The translations under genes and the position numbers were made by a program. Shown here one piece after another: positions 8,482 to 17,589 of a stretch of 64,000 nucleotides of DNA. Under the pieces are notes generated by a model. That model saw only the letters and a list, made by a program, of their open reading frames with translations. It was not told where the DNA came from and searched no databases. Numbering within the stretch: position 1 is the stretch's first letter; each line of letters starts with the position of its first letter. This stretch comes from Bosea beijingensis (GTDB lineage: Bacteria; Pseudomonadota; Alphaproteobacteria; Rhizobiales; Beijerinckiaceae), in NCBI RefSeq assembly GCF_030758975.1, contig NZ_CP132359.1, positions 434,001-498,000 of the forward strand, given 5' to 3'.

Positions 8482-9828
8482 ATGAGTTCCCCCTCCCACG
8501 GCCATGACCGTCTCTCTGCGCTGGCGACCGCCATCGAGCATATCGAGGGCGTGACGATCTATGGCCGTGTCATCGGCGTGCGCGGCCTGCTAGTCGAGGT
8601 TGCCGGGCCGATCGGCACGATGAGCCTGGGCGGGCGCGTCGGCATCGAAATCGCGCCGGGCACGCGCGTTCCCTGCGAGGTCGTCGGCTTCTCCGGCGAC
8701 AAGGCGCTGGTCATGCCCTTCGGCGGACTCGATGGTGTCCGCCGCGGCTGCCCCGTCCATGTCGACCGCGCCCAGCCGGGCCTGCGCCCCACGCCCGCCT
8801 GGCTTGGCCGCGTCGTCGATGCGCTCGGCCGTCCCGTCGATGGCGGCCCGCCCTTGCCACAGGGCGACACACTCTTCGCCTATCGCAACGATCCCCCGAA
8901 CGCCCACAAGCGCCGCCGGGTCGGCCGCCCGCTCGATCTCGGCGTGCGCGCGCTCAACACCTTCCTGACCTGCTGCATCGGCCAGCGCATGGGCATCTTC
9001 GCCGGCTCGGGCGTCGGCAAATCCGTGCTGCTCTCGATGCTCGCCCGCTATGCGCAGGCCGACGTCAACATCATCGGCCTCGTCGGCGAGCGCGGCCGCG
9101 AGGTGCAGGAGTTCTTGCAGGAAGACCTCGGGCCACAAGGCCTCGCCCGCTCGATCGTCGTGGTCGCAACCTCGGACGAGCCGGCCCTGATGCGCAAGCA
9201 GGCGGCGCTGACAACGCTGACGCTGGCCGAATATTTCCGCGATCGCGGCCTCCAGGTGATGTGCCTGATGGATTCGGTGACGCGCTTCGCCATGGCGATG
9301 CGCGAGATCGGCCTGGCGGCCGGCGAGCCACCGACGACCAAGGGCTACACCCCGACCGTCTTCGCCGAACTGCCGCGCCTGCTCGAACGCGCCGGCCCGG
9401 GTACCGGCGACGGCGCCATCACCGGTCTCTTCACCGTGCTGGTCGATGGTGGCGACCATGACGAGCCCGTCGCCGACGCGGTCCGCGGCATCCTCGACGG
9501 CCATATCGTCATGGAGCGCTCGATCGCCGAGCGCGGGCGCTATCCGGCGGTCAACATCCTGAAATCGGTCTCGCGGACGATGCCGCGCTCCTGCGATCCC
9601 GCCTATTACCCTGTTGTGCAGAAGGCCCGCTCGACGCTCGCGACCTATGCCGACATGGAGGAACTGATTCGCCTGGGCGCCTATCGCCAGGGTGCCTCGG
9701 CAGAGGTCGACGAGGCGATCCGCCTCCACCCCGCGCTCGAAGCCTTCCTCAAGCAGGCCAAGGACGACGCGACCCCGCTCCATGAGTGCTATGCGCGCCT
9801 CGCTGCGATCATGAACGGAACCGTCTGA
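8482..9828 (+). CDS. fliI: Flagellar export ATPase FliI
   Basis: A 448-residue ATPase related to the F1 beta subunit that energises type III export of flagellar rod, hook and filament proteins. The Walker A motif AGSGVGKS lies at about residues 174-181, the Walker B region at [14 protein letters not shown], and [25 protein letters not shown] is the family signature. Length matches the family. The partners FliH (21674-22264) and FliJ (11681-12085) are also in this window, though FliJ is displaced by two unrelated genes. The upstream region contains CtrA half-sites. Confidence 0.97.
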   Translation: MSSPSHGHDRLSALATAIEHIEGVTIYGRVIGVRGLLVEVAGPIGTMSLGGRVGIEIAPGTRVPCEVVGFSGDKALVMPFGGLDGVRRGCPVHVDRAQPGLRPTPAWLGRVVDALGRPVDGGPPLPQGDTLFAYRNDPPNAHKRRRVGRPLDLGVRALNTFLTCCIGQRMGIFAGSGVGKSVLLSMLARYAQADVNIIGLVGERGREVQEFLQEDLGPQGLARSIVVVATSDEPALMRKQAALTTLTLAEYFRDRGLQVMCLMDSVTRFAMAMREIGLAAGEPPTTKGYTPTVFAELPRLLERAGPGTGDGAITGLFTVLVDGGDHDEPVADAVRGILDGHIVMERSIAERGRYPAVNILKSVSRTMPRSCDPAYYPVVQKARSTLATYADMEELIRLGAYRQGASAEVDEAIRLHPALEAFLKQAKDDATPLHECYARLAAIMNGTV

Positions 9829-9865
9829 CAATAGCCGAAGCCTTCCACCGCAGGATGCCCGACCG

Positions 9866-10219
9866 ATGTTCGCAACGCTTCTGATCGGCCTCGTCGCCCT
9901 GATCCATGTCTACATCGTCATCCTGGAGATGCTCTGGTGGGACACCCCGCGCGGCCACAAGGCCTTCGGGCTGACACCCGAATTCGCCGCGCGCACGAAG
10001 GTGCTCGCCGCCAATCAGGGGCTCTATAACGGCTTCCTCGTCGCCGGCCTTGCCTGGGGCCTCTGGCTCGGACCGGAAGGCTTCGCGATCAAGCTCTTTT
10101 TCCTGGTCTGCGTCCTCGTCGCGGGTCTCTTCGGCGCGGCGACGGCCAGCCGCAAGATCCTCTACATCCAGGCCCTGCCCGCTGCGCTTGCCATCGCGGC
10201 GCTGCTGGCCCGGATCTGA
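9866..10219 (+). CDS. DUF1304 family small membrane protein
   Basis: A 117-residue protein with about four hydrophobic segments (1-20, 50-68, 74-92, 98-115) and the family sequence HVYIVILEMLWWDTPRGHKAFGL, where the conserved histidine and glutamate sit in the first helix. DUF1304 proteins are inner-membrane proteins of unknown function. It starts 37 bases after fliI and is the first of two unrelated genes that separate fliI from fliJ. The family call is confident; no function can be given. Confidence 0.85.
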   Translation: MFATLLIGLVALIHVYIVILEMLWWDTPRGHKAFGLTPEFAARTKVLAANQGLYNGFLVAGLAWGLWLGPEGFAIKLFFLVCVLVAGLFGAATASRKILYIQALPAALAIAALLARI

Positions 10220-10226
10220 CCTGGCT

Positions 10227-11444
10227 TCAGTTCCGCGCCACCATCCGCACCAACGCGAACATCGCGGCGAAGCCGACGGCCTGGATGGCCGCTGAGATCA
10301 TCAGCGTCGGGCTCGCACCCAACCGCTCGACCATCACCGCGAAGAGCAGCGGCGCCACCGCGAAGGTCATGTTCTGCGGCACGGTGAGCTTGCCGAGCAT
10401 CGTCGCGAAGCCGTTGCGCCCGAAGAGGGCCAGCGGCAATGTCGCCCGCGCGATCGAAATCACGCCGAGCGCCGCGCTGAACAGCACGATGAAGATCGCC
10501 GCCGCCGTGATCGTCATCGTCACGAAGGGCAGCAGCAGGCAGAGCACCGGCCCCAGCAGCAAGCCGAACAGCGCCACCTTCTCCGCCGGCAATCGCTCGC
10601 CCAAAGTCGCGTCGATGGCGCGCGCGGCGAGCGTGGCGGGCCCGCTCAGCGTCGCGATCCAGACGGCCTCGGCCTGCGTCAGCCCCGCCTCCTGGAACAG
10701 GCTGATCAGGTGCAGCGGCAGCCCCCAGGAAACCAGCCCGCTGGAGGAAAAGGCGAGCGCCACCAGCCAGAAGGCTGCCCGGCGCGCATGCGCCGGCACG
10801 CTGCCATGCTCGCCCGCCGATGCAGCGCCCTGAGCTGTTTCTGAAGCAGCCACCGGGGCGATGACGCGGCGATAGCGCGGGATCGCCGCATAGATCGGCA
10901 GCACGATGACGAACTGCATTCCAGCGAAGATCAGCAATGTGACCCGCCAGCCGAAGGCATTCATCAGCACCGCGGTCAAAGGCCAGAACACGCTGGAGGC
11001 GAGCCCCGTGACCAGCATCATCAGCCCGATCACCCGCCGCGTCCGCTCGCCCATCAACTGGGAAATCGTGACATTGCCGGTATTGGCGAGCGACATCGCA
11101 TGGCCCAGCCCGATCACGAACCAGCTCGCGAGATAGCTCACCGGCCCCTGCGCCAGCGACAGCACCGCGAGCCCGAGCGCGCAGATCACCGAACCGATGC
11201 ACATCGAACGCCGCGTGCCCTCGCGATCGAGGATGCGCCCGATCGCGGGCGCGACCAGCGCCCCGGTGATCAGCAGGATCGTGATGCCGCCGAAGACGAT
11301 CTCGGCATTGAGCCCGATCTCGCGGTCGAGCGCGCCGACCAGCACCGATGGCGAATAGAAGGTCGAGCCCCAGCCGATGATGCGGGTCAGCGCGAGGCCG
11401 AGAAGCAGGGGGCCATGCCCGCCGAAACGAGAAGAGGCAACCAA
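10227..11444 (-). CDS. MFS transporter
   Basis: A 405-residue, roughly 12-helix major facilitator superfamily protein. The loop between helices 2 and 3 carries GRILDREGTRRSM, a degenerate form of the G-x-x-x-D-R/K-x-G-R motif, and the protein splits into two six-helix halves around residues 190-215 (AASETAQGAASAGEHG). Substrate is not predictable; the MFS_1-type sequence resembles small-molecule efflux or carboxylate transporters. It converges tightly with the DUF1304 gene (7-base gap) and is divergent from fliJ. Confidence 0.85.
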   Translation of the reverse strand: MVASSRFGGHGPLLLGLALTRIIGWGSTFYSPSVLVGALDREIGLNAEIVFGGITILLITGALVAPAIGRILDREGTRRSMCIGSVICALGLAVLSLAQGPVSYLASWFVIGLGHAMSLANTGNVTISQLMGERTRRVIGLMMLVTGLASSVFWPLTAVLMNAFGWRVTLLIFAGMQFVIVLPIYAAIPRYRRVIAPVAASETAQGAASAGEHGSVPAHARRAAFWLVALAFSSSGLVSWGLPLHLISLFQEAGLTQAEAVWIATLSGPATLAARAIDATLGERLPAEKVALFGLLLGPVLCLLLPFVTMTITAAAIFIVLFSAALGVISIARATLPLALFGRNGFATMLGKLTVPQNMTFAVAPLLFAVMVERLGASPTLMISAAIQAVGFAAMFALVRMVARN

Positions 11445-11680
11445 GACGGGATATCCGCGGGAGCAAAGCGGCCGGAGGGCCGCTCTCCCAGACTCACTAG
11501 ATCATCCCGACAGCCAGCGGCAGGAGCCGGGGTGCAGCCTGATCATGCGTAAAAGGCAGCCCATCCCGGTAAGGAAAGGTCAACCTCCTTGCGCCATGTT
11601 GCTCCTCGTCTCGCGGATGGAGTTCTGGCGCGCGCCGAGGGGTCGGCAGCGCCGATGCGTAATCAGGAGTTGAAAACGAC

Positions 11681-12085
11681 ATGAAGTCGCGAGAGACGCT
11701 TCTTCGGCTCAAGCGCTTCCAGGTCGACGAGAAACGTCGCCGGGTAAGCCAGATCGAGATGATGATCGCCGATTTTCATCGGATGGCGAGCGATCTCGAT
11801 CGCGAGATCCAGGCCGAGGAATCGCGCGCCGGCATCGCGGACCCCGCCCATTTCGCCTATCCGACCTATGCCAAGGCCGCGCTCGGCCGTCGGGACAACC
11901 TGCGCCAGTCGGCCGACAACCTGAAGGGCCAGCTCGACGAGGCCAAGGCCGAGTTGCAGGAAGCCTTCGAGGACATGAAGAAGGTCGAGATTCTCGACGA
12001 TCGCGAACGCGCCTCGGAGCGCGCGGCGGAAGCCGCCCGCGACCAGGCTACCATGGACGCCATCGGGCTGCGCTCGCGCGCCTGA
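11681..12085 (+). CDS. fliJ: Flagellar export chaperone/stalk protein FliJ
   Basis: A 134-residue coiled-coil protein (long charged heptad-rich helices at about 3-60 and 70-125) beginning MKSRETLLRLKRFQVDEKRRR, typical of alphaproteobacterial FliJ. FliJ forms the stalk in the FliI hexamer and links it to FlhA, helping to use the proton motive force for export. AGGAG lies 8 bases before the ATG. Sequence conservation in FliJ is low, so the call leans on coiled-coil form, length and the flagellar setting. It is followed by a strong terminator. Confidence 0.85.
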   Translation: MKSRETLLRLKRFQVDEKRRRVSQIEMMIADFHRMASDLDREIQAEESRAGIADPAHFAYPTYAKAALGRRDNLRQSADNLKGQLDEAKAELQEAFEDMKKVEILDDRERASERAAEAARDQATMDAIGLRSRA

Positions 12086-12106
12086 GGCCGGCTTCAAGGG
12101 TTCAGG

Positions 12107-12140
12107 AAAAGGGCGGCGTCCTCGGGGCGCCGCCCTTTTT
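12107..12140. terminator. Bidirectional intrinsic terminator between fliJ and GNAT gene
   Basis: An 8-bp perfect stem GGGCGGCG/CGCCGCCC (12111-12118 and 12128-12135) with a 9-base loop, flanked by AAAA on the left and TTTTT on the right. It can therefore terminate fliJ on the plus strand and the acetyltransferase gene on the minus strand, whose stop codon abuts it. Confidence 0.9.
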
Positions 12141-12754
12141 CATGCGATGATCGGATGATGCTCGACGGAGTCGCGCCGCAACTTGCCGGTCAGGCGCGGG
12201 TCGTCATCCACCTCGACCCCGCGCTTGAACACCGTGAAGCCCGAGCGCTGGTAGAAGGCGAGCGCGGCGGGGTGGTCGAGCGTGCAGGTATGCACCCAGA
12301 AACGTGCGATAGGCTTGGCCCATGCCAGTGCGAGCGCCCGGTTCATCAGCCAGCGGCCGGCGCCCTTGCCGACAACGACCTCGTCCAGCCCGAAGAAGGC
12401 GAGTTCGCCCTCCCCCGACACGCGGAAATCCAGCTCGAGCAGGCCGACATCGCGCCCGTCATGGCGAACCGCGTAGAAATCCACCGCCGGGTTCGCAAGG
12501 ATCGCCTCGATCTCGGCTAGCGGCTTGGTCAGGCGGCTGAACCACATCCAGCGCTCGCCGAGCAGTCGGTAGACGGCGAGATAACGCTCGACATCGGAGC
12601 GGCCGATCGCATCGAGCGAGAAACCTCCCATGCCCGGCGGATCGGGCCGCACCGGTGGCCGCGCGAACATCTCTAGCGAGGTCACAATCGTCGCGATCTT
12701 GCCGGGGGGCAGGTCGGTCGTCCCGGTCAGGGTGATGGTCAGGCTCTGGGTCAT
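12140..12754 (-). CDS. GNAT family N-acetyltransferase
   Basis: A 204-residue acetyl-CoA-dependent acetyltransferase. The GNAT core is at about residues 90-175: YAVRHDGRDVGLLELDF (beta 2-3), ELAFFGLDEVVVGKGAGRWLMNRAL (motif A with the acetyl-CoA loop V-G-K-G-A-G), and HTCTLDHPAALAFYQRSGF (motif B). The N-terminal 60 residues are not part of the GNAT core. The small-molecule or protein substrate is unknown. It stands alone, convergent with fliJ. Confidence 0.87.
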   Translation of the reverse strand: MTQSLTITLTGTTDLPPGKIATIVTSLEMFARPPVRPDPPGMGGFSLDAIGRSDVERYLAVYRLLGERWMWFSRLTKPLAEIEAILANPAVDFYAVRHDGRDVGLLELDFRVSGEGELAFFGLDEVVVGKGAGRWLMNRALALAWAKPIARFWVHTCTLDHPAALAFYQRSGFTVFKRGVEVDDDPRLTGKLRRDSVEHHPIIA

Positions 12755-12950
12755 GAAAATCTGTTCGGCGGCTCGTCAGGGAATCTGCCGCGATCATGAC
12801 ATGATCGGGGTCGAAAGATCACGGCACACCCATGCATGCCCGGCGTCACGGCATCGCGCCCCCTCCCGCCTTCCCGGCCGGACATCGCGATGGATCGAAG
12901 CGCCGGCGCAGGCGCGACCCGCACGCGCGCCTGATCGAGGATGAGACGAG

Positions 12951-13019
12951 ATGAAACGCACCGCCAACGCCCTGGCAGCCCTTCTCGCGGCCGGCCTTCG
13001 CTCCCCTGACCCTGGGTGA
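12951..13019 (+). pseudogene. Interrupted signal-peptide-type gene start (remnant)
   Basis: An ATG preceded by GAGACGAG opens a frame MKRTANALAALLAAGL that looks like the beginning of a Sec signal peptide (basic n-region, Ala/Leu core). It stops after 23 codons because the sequence changes to repeat-like DNA (see the next entry). This looks like the 5' stub of an exported-protein gene broken by insertion or deletion. The alternative is chance; a stub of 15 codons cannot prove a gene. Confidence 0.35.
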
Positions 13020-13140
13020 GGTCGAGCGCCGTCGGGCGCTTGCCCTCGCCCTTCCCCACTGGCAGAGAAGGGGTAAAGGTTCGCGCCGCAACGGTGACGA
13101 CGTGGGCCAACGGTAGCCCGTCACCAACCTGTCCTGAGCC
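12995..13140. repeat. Hairpin-rich intergenic insert, possible repetitive element
   Basis: About 145 bases without coding character, made of several short inverted repeats: AGCGCC-GTCG-GGCGCT near 13023, CCCTTC/GAAGGG near 13050-13075, and a nested stem GGTGAC/GTCACC with inner GGGC/GCCC at 13093-13125. The composition resembles the short intergenic repeat families of alphaproteobacteria, in which pieces such as CCCTCGCCCTTCCCC recur. Only one copy is in this window, so repeat status is inferred. It lies between a signal-peptide stub and the UPF0104 gene. Confidence 0.4.
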
Positions 13141-13151
13141 CCGCGGCCTCC

Positions 13152-14189
13152 ATGAAACGTTATCTCGACTATCTCTGGCCGATCATCGGGCTCGTCGCCG
13201 TCGTCTGGTCCGTCGAACTGCTCTGGAGCAAGCTCAAGGCCGAGGCCGGCTCCGACGCTGCCGTGGAAGCCCTGCTGGAGAATGCCGGGCTCTGGCAAAG
13301 CATCAAGATCATCGCCCACCGCATCGGCTACAAGATCGCGGTGATCCCGCCGGAAGCCTTCCTCCATGCGGGGCTGGCGACCCTCGTCGCCTATGCCGCG
13401 CTAGCCTGGTACGACCGCATCGCCCTGATCCATCTCGGCAAGGAGAAGGGCATCTCCTGGCCCTACATCTCGCTCTGCTCCTTCGTCACCTATGCGCTCT
13501 CGCACAATATCGGCGCCTCGGTCTTCTCGGGCGGCATGGTGCGCTACCGCGCCTATACGGCGAAGGGCCTGACGGCGGCCGAGGTCGCGGTCCTCGTTGC
13601 GCTCTGCTCCTTCACCTTCGCCTTCGGCACGATTTTTCTGATGGGGCTCGTGCTGATCTACGAACCGCAGATCCTGCAGCCGCTGGAGCGGATGTCGAAA
13701 TGGTTCGCGATCACCGACAGCACCGCCCGATGGATCGGCGTCGGCATGCTCGCCTTCGTCGCGCTCTATACGGTCGGTTCCTGGCTGCGGTTCAAGCCGC
13801 TCAAGATCGGCAAGCTCGAGATCATCTATCCGCGGCTGCCCATCGTCATCAGGCAGTACCTGGCCGCCCCGATCGAGCTCGCGGGCGCTGCCGGCATCAT
13901 CTATTTCGCGCTGCCCGAGCAAGGCAATCCGGGCTTCCTGATCGTGCTCGGCGCCTTCCTGCTCTCGTTCTCGGCCGGGTTGCTCAGCCAGGTTCCCGGC
14001 GGCGTCGGCGTGATGGAAGCGGTCTTTCTCGCGATCATGCCGGGCATTCCGGCGCCTGCGGTCTTCGCCGCGCTCTTGGTCTGGCGGATGTTCTATCTCA
14101 TCCTGCCGTTGGTCTTCTCGCTGCCGATCGTGCTCGCCTTCGAGCGGGCACAGCTCAAGCGCAACACCCGCATCGCCCCCCCGCCGTAG
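13152..14189 (+). CDS. UPF0104 / lysylphosphatidylglycerol synthase TM-region family protein
   Basis: A 345-residue inner-membrane protein with about eight hydrophobic helices. The signature SHNIGASVFSGGMVRYRAY and the C-terminal LSQVPGGVGVMEAVFLAIMP match the YbhN/MprF flippase-domain family (PF03706). Members of this family are thought to flip or translocate lipids, or are linked to the N-terminal domain of aminoacyl-phosphatidylglycerol synthases. No synthase domain is fused here, so the function is open. GC-rich, codon use normal. Confidence 0.82.
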   Translation: MKRYLDYLWPIIGLVAVVWSVELLWSKLKAEAGSDAAVEALLENAGLWQSIKIIAHRIGYKIAVIPPEAFLHAGLATLVAYAALAWYDRIALIHLGKEKGISWPYISLCSFVTYALSHNIGASVFSGGMVRYRAYTAKGLTAAEVAVLVALCSFTFAFGTIFLMGLVLIYEPQILQPLERMSKWFAITDSTARWIGVGMLAFVALYTVGSWLRFKPLKIGKLEIIYPRLPIVIRQYLAAPIELAGAAGIIYFALPEQGNPGFLIVLGAFLLSFSAGLLSQVPGGVGVMEAVFLAIMPGIPAPAVFAALLVWRMFYLILPLVFSLPIVLAFERAQLKRNTRIAPPP

Positions 14190-14234
14190 CATCGGCCCGA
14201 AAAGTGGGAACCGGTTTTCGGGGCAGGCCGATGC
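14189..14234. repeat. 46-bp palindromic repeat element (REP-like)
   Basis: Outer arms GCATCGGCC/GGCCGATGC (14189-14197, 14226-14234) enclose a core CCGAAAA-GTGGGAACCGG-TTTTCGG. The core CCGAAAAGTGG-N-ACCGGTTTTCGG is a form I recognise as a short intergenic palindrome recurring in Hyphomicrobiales genomes. It sits between the converging UPF0104 and EamA genes and overlaps the stop region of the former, where it could also act as a bidirectional terminator. Confidence 0.7.
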
Positions 14235-14246
14235 GCGGCAAGGCAA

Positions 14247-15134
14247 TCATCGCTTGAGTGCGATCGCAGCCGCCCCGAACATCAGGAGCGCGCCGATCGC
14301 CTCCGACCAGCCGAAGGGCTCGCTGAGCACGACGACGCCGACCGCGACCGCGATGGCAGGGCTGACGAAGGCATAGAGCCCGGCGCGAAACGCCCCCCAG
14401 TCGCGCAGCAGGCGCATATAGATGGTGAAGCCCATCAGCGAGCCGCCGACGATCAGGAACAGCACCGCCGGCAGAACCGGCCAGCTCACCAGCGCCCGGA
14501 TATCGGCGAGCCCGACCGGTTCCAGCGCGAGCGAGACCACGGCCAGGCCGATGCCGCCGATCAGCGTCTGCCAGCCGGCGAGCGTCAATGTCGGCATCGT
14601 CCCCGCGATCGGTCGGGAGAGCACCGCGCCGACGCAGTAGAACAGCGTACCGACCGACACGGCCGCAAGCCCGATCATCTCCAGCGGGTCGCCCTGCGCG
14701 GCCGAAAGCCCGCCCAGCGCCCGTGTCGCGAACAGGAAGCCGAGGCCCACGGTGCCCAGCGCGATCGCCACGAGCTTGCGCCCGTCGATGCGCACGCCCT
14801 CGATCGCCCGGCTCGCCAGCAGCGTGTAGATCGGGATCGTCGCGAAATTGACGATGGCCGCGAGCCCGGTCGGCGCGTGCTTCGTGCCCCAGAACAGCAA
14901 TGTGTAATTGGCGGTATTGAGCAGCAGCGCCGTGCCGATCAGGCGCGGCCAGGCGCCACCCGGCACCTTGAACACGTCGCGCCCGGCCCAGAGCAGCATG
15001 AGGAAGCCGGCGATCGAGAAGCGCGCCGCCGCCAGGAAGACCGGCGGGACATGCGTCGACCCGACTTTGACCGGCAGCCAGGTCAGGCCCCAGACGAGGC
15101 ACATGACGGCGAAGAGGGCGGCATTGCGCGACAT
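14247..15134 (-). CDS. EamA/DMT superfamily transporter
   Basis: A 295-residue protein with ten predicted helices arranged as two EamA repeats (about 5-135 and 150-290). Typical sequence includes VWGLTWLPVKVGSTHVPP near the start and the PVGL-like repeat features with SEPFGWSEAIGALLMFGAA at the end. DMT transporters export amino acids or other metabolites; the substrate is unknown here. It starts just downstream of the flhA stop on the same strand, separated by 83 bases. Confidence 0.88.
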   Translation of the reverse strand: MSRNAALFAVMCLVWGLTWLPVKVGSTHVPPVFLAAARFSIAGFLMLLWAGRDVFKVPGGAWPRLIGTALLLNTANYTLLFWGTKHAPTGLAAIVNFATIPIYTLLASRAIEGVRIDGRKLVAIALGTVGLGFLFATRALGGLSAAQGDPLEMIGLAAVSVGTLFYCVGAVLSRPIAGTMPTLTLAGWQTLIGGIGLAVVSLALEPVGLADIRALVSWPVLPAVLFLIVGGSLMGFTIYMRLLRDWGAFRAGLYAFVSPAIAVAVGVVVLSEPFGWSEAIGALLMFGAAAIALKR

Positions 15135-15217
15135 GGCTTCCGCTTAGCCGCAGCCTGGGACGCTGACCATTGCGCCGCGGGCATCGCGCCCCCGTGGAAA
15201 CCGGAGGCAAGACCGCT

Positions 15218-17347
15218 TCAGACGCTGCCGACCGTCTTGAGGCGTACGCGCGGATGGATCTCGGCCTGCGACAGCACCGGCGTCTCCCGGCGAAAGCGCT
15301 CGATGATCTGGCGGGCGAAGGGCCGCGCCATGGCCGATGTGACCAGCGCCGGCATCTCGCCGATGCGCGCCGCATCCTCGAACTTGTCGCGGACGTGATG
15401 CACGAATTCCTGCAGCCGCGAGGGCTGCATGGCGAGGTGGCGCTCCTCGCCCTGGCCGATGACCGACTCGGCGAAGACGCTCTCCCAGGCCGGCGAGAGC
15501 GTGATGATCGGCAGCACGCCCTGCATGTTGGAGAACTGCGCGCAGATCTGGCGGGCGAGCCGGGCGCGGACATGCTCGGCGATCTCGCGCGGGTTGCGCA
15601 TGCCCGAGGAAACCTCGGCGATCCCTTCGATGATCGTCGACAGGTCGCGGATCGAGATGCGCTCCGACAACAGGAGCTGCAGCACGCGCTGGATGCCGGT
15701 GGTCGAGATCTGGCTCGGCACGATCTCCTTGACGAGATCGGCATGGTCCTTCGGCAGCTCGCGCAAGAGCTTCTGGACCTCGGAATGCGAGAGCAGCTCG
15801 GGCATGTTCGACTTCAGCACCTCGGTCAGGTGCGTCGAGATCACGGTCGCCGCATCGACCACGGTGTAGCCGCGCAACTGCGCCTCGTCCTGCAGGGCAG
15901 CGTCGATCCAGGTCGCCGGCAGGCCGAAGGTCGGCTCCAGCACGTTGTGGCCCGGCAGGTTCACGGCGCCGCCCATGGGGTCCATCGCCATGTACTGGCC
16001 GGCATAGACGATACCCTGCCCGGCATCGATCTCCTTGATCTTGATGAAGTAGTGGTTCGCTTCGAGCTGGACGTTGTCGACGATGCGTACCGCCGGCATG
16101 ACGAAGCCGAGCTCGGCCGCAAGCTGGCGGCGCAGTGCCCGGACCTGGTCGGTCAAACGGTCCTGCCCGCTCGGAGCATTGACCAGCGGCAGCAGCCCGT
16201 AGCCGATCTCGATCTTGAGCTCGTCCATCTTGAGGAGGTCGTTCAGCGTCTCCTCGCGCGGCGTGCCGCCCGCCGAGACCCCGCCGCCGGCCTGCGTCGG
16301 ATCGAGCACACCCGCTTCGGCCTCACGGGCCTTGGCCGCCTTGCCGAAGCGATAGGCGAGGAAACCGGCGCCTGCCGCCAGCAGCAGGAAGGGCAGCATC
16401 GGGATGCCCGGCAGCAGCGCGATCAGCAGCATCACTGCCGCCGACATGCCCAGCGCCTTGGGATAGCCGGAGAGCTGCTTGCCGAGCGCCTTGTCGGCCG
16501 CGCCGCGCACGCCCGCCTTCGAGACGAGCAGGCCGGCCGCCGTCGAGACGATCAGCGCCGGAACCTGGCTGACGAGGCCGTCGCCGACGGTCAGCAGTGT
16601 GTAGTTATGCGCGGCCTGGCTGAAGCTGAGCCCCTGCTGCGCGACGCCGATGACGATGCCGCCGAGCACGTTGATGAAGGTGATCAGCAGGCCGGCAATG
16701 GCGTCGCCGCGCACGAATTTCGAGGCGCCGTCCATCGAGCCGAAGAAGGAGGATTCATCCTCCAGCGCCTTACGGCGGATCTTGGCCGTCTCCTGGTCGA
16801 TCAGGCCGGCGGAGAGATCGGCATCGATCGCCATCTGCTTGCCGGGCATGGCGTCGAGGGTGAAGCGCGCGGCCACTTCCGCGATGCGGCCCGAACCCTT
16901 GGTGATGACCACGAAGTTCACGATGATCAGAATCGTGAAGACGATCACGCCGATCACGAAATTGCCGCTCATCACGAAGCCGGCGAAGGCCTCGATGACA
17001 TGGCCCGCCGCCGCGGTGCCCTCATGGCCACGGGCGAGGATCAGGCGCGTCGAGGCCAGGTTCAGCGCCAGCCGGAACATGGTGACGATCAGCAGCACCG
17101 TCGGGAAGGCCGAGAATTCCAGCGGCTCCTCGATGAAGAGCGCGGTCATCAGCACCAGCACCGACAGGATGATCGACAGCGCCAGCAGCAGGTCGAGCAG
17201 CATCGCCGGCATCGGGAAGATGAGCACCACCAGGATGCCCATGACGCCGACCGCGAGGAACAGGTCGGGACGGTTGAGCAGCTTGCCCAGCGCCCCGCGA
17301 TCCGGAATGGTGAAGCCTTTGCCCTGCCCTGCCGTCACATCGGTCAT
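15218..17347 (-). CDS. flhA: Flagellar export gate protein FlhA
   Basis: A 709-residue integral membrane component of the flagellar type III export gate. The N-terminal half has about eight helices with the FHIPEP signature region (TMFRLALNLASTRLIL) and the cytoplasmic loop GRIAEVAARFTLDAMPGKQMAIDADL, which contains residues linked to proton use. The C-terminal half (about 345-709) is the soluble substrate/chaperone platform. Length is standard. A CtrA-like box lies 88 bases upstream of the ATG, in line with flhA being an early (class II) gene in CtrA-controlled hierarchies. Confidence 0.97.
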   Translation of the reverse strand: MTDVTAGQGKGFTIPDRGALGKLLNRPDLFLAVGVMGILVVLIFPMPAMLLDLLLALSIILSVLVLMTALFIEEPLEFSAFPTVLLIVTMFRLALNLASTRLILARGHEGTAAAGHVIEAFAGFVMSGNFVIGVIVFTILIIVNFVVITKGSGRIAEVAARFTLDAMPGKQMAIDADLSAGLIDQETAKIRRKALEDESSFFGSMDGASKFVRGDAIAGLLITFINVLGGIVIGVAQQGLSFSQAAHNYTLLTVGDGLVSQVPALIVSTAAGLLVSKAGVRGAADKALGKQLSGYPKALGMSAAVMLLIALLPGIPMLPFLLLAAGAGFLAYRFGKAAKAREAEAGVLDPTQAGGGVSAGGTPREETLNDLLKMDELKIEIGYGLLPLVNAPSGQDRLTDQVRALRRQLAAELGFVMPAVRIVDNVQLEANHYFIKIKEIDAGQGIVYAGQYMAMDPMGGAVNLPGHNVLEPTFGLPATWIDAALQDEAQLRGYTVVDAATVISTHLTEVLKSNMPELLSHSEVQKLLRELPKDHADLVKEIVPSQISTTGIQRVLQLLLSERISIRDLSTIIEGIAEVSSGMRNPREIAEHVRARLARQICAQFSNMQGVLPIITLSPAWESVFAESVIGQGEERHLAMQPSRLQEFVHHVRDKFEDAARIGEMPALVTSAMARPFARQIIERFRRETPVLSQAEIHPRVRLKTVGSV

Positions 17348-17434
17348 CGACCGCTCCGCCCCACGCCCGTTACCTGTCCACGACAGGACGCGCCCGAAGC
17401 AGGGCGCAGCTCGGCAATTCTTGCCGGGCTTATG

Positions 17435-17450
17435 GTGAACGAGTGGTTAA
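17435..17450 (-). promoter_or_regulatory. Candidate CtrA box upstream of flhA
   Basis: On the minus strand TTAA-CCACTCG-TTCAC matches the CtrA consensus TTAA-N7-TTAAC with one mismatch. It lies 88 bases upstream of the flhA start, in otherwise non-coding DNA. Confidence 0.6.
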
Positions 17451-17589
17451 GACGGGCCTGAAAAATCCTTCCGGAACCTTTCCCTGAACGTCCTGTTATC
17501 GAAAGGCCCTGTTCTGGCCGCATTCACCCCGAGACTTCGGGCCGGGCCGACAAACCGACGCTTCGCGCCGGACTCTACGGAGGATTCAA

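Noticed and set aside
11467..11484. AGCGGCC/GGCCGCT hairpin as a terminator upstream of fliJ
   Set aside because: It lies just upstream of the MFS gene start, not after any gene end, and has no T run.
15170..17461. A 763-codon plus-strand frame opposite flhA
   Set aside because: Antisense shadow caused by GC-rich codon bias; flhA on the minus strand has full family features.
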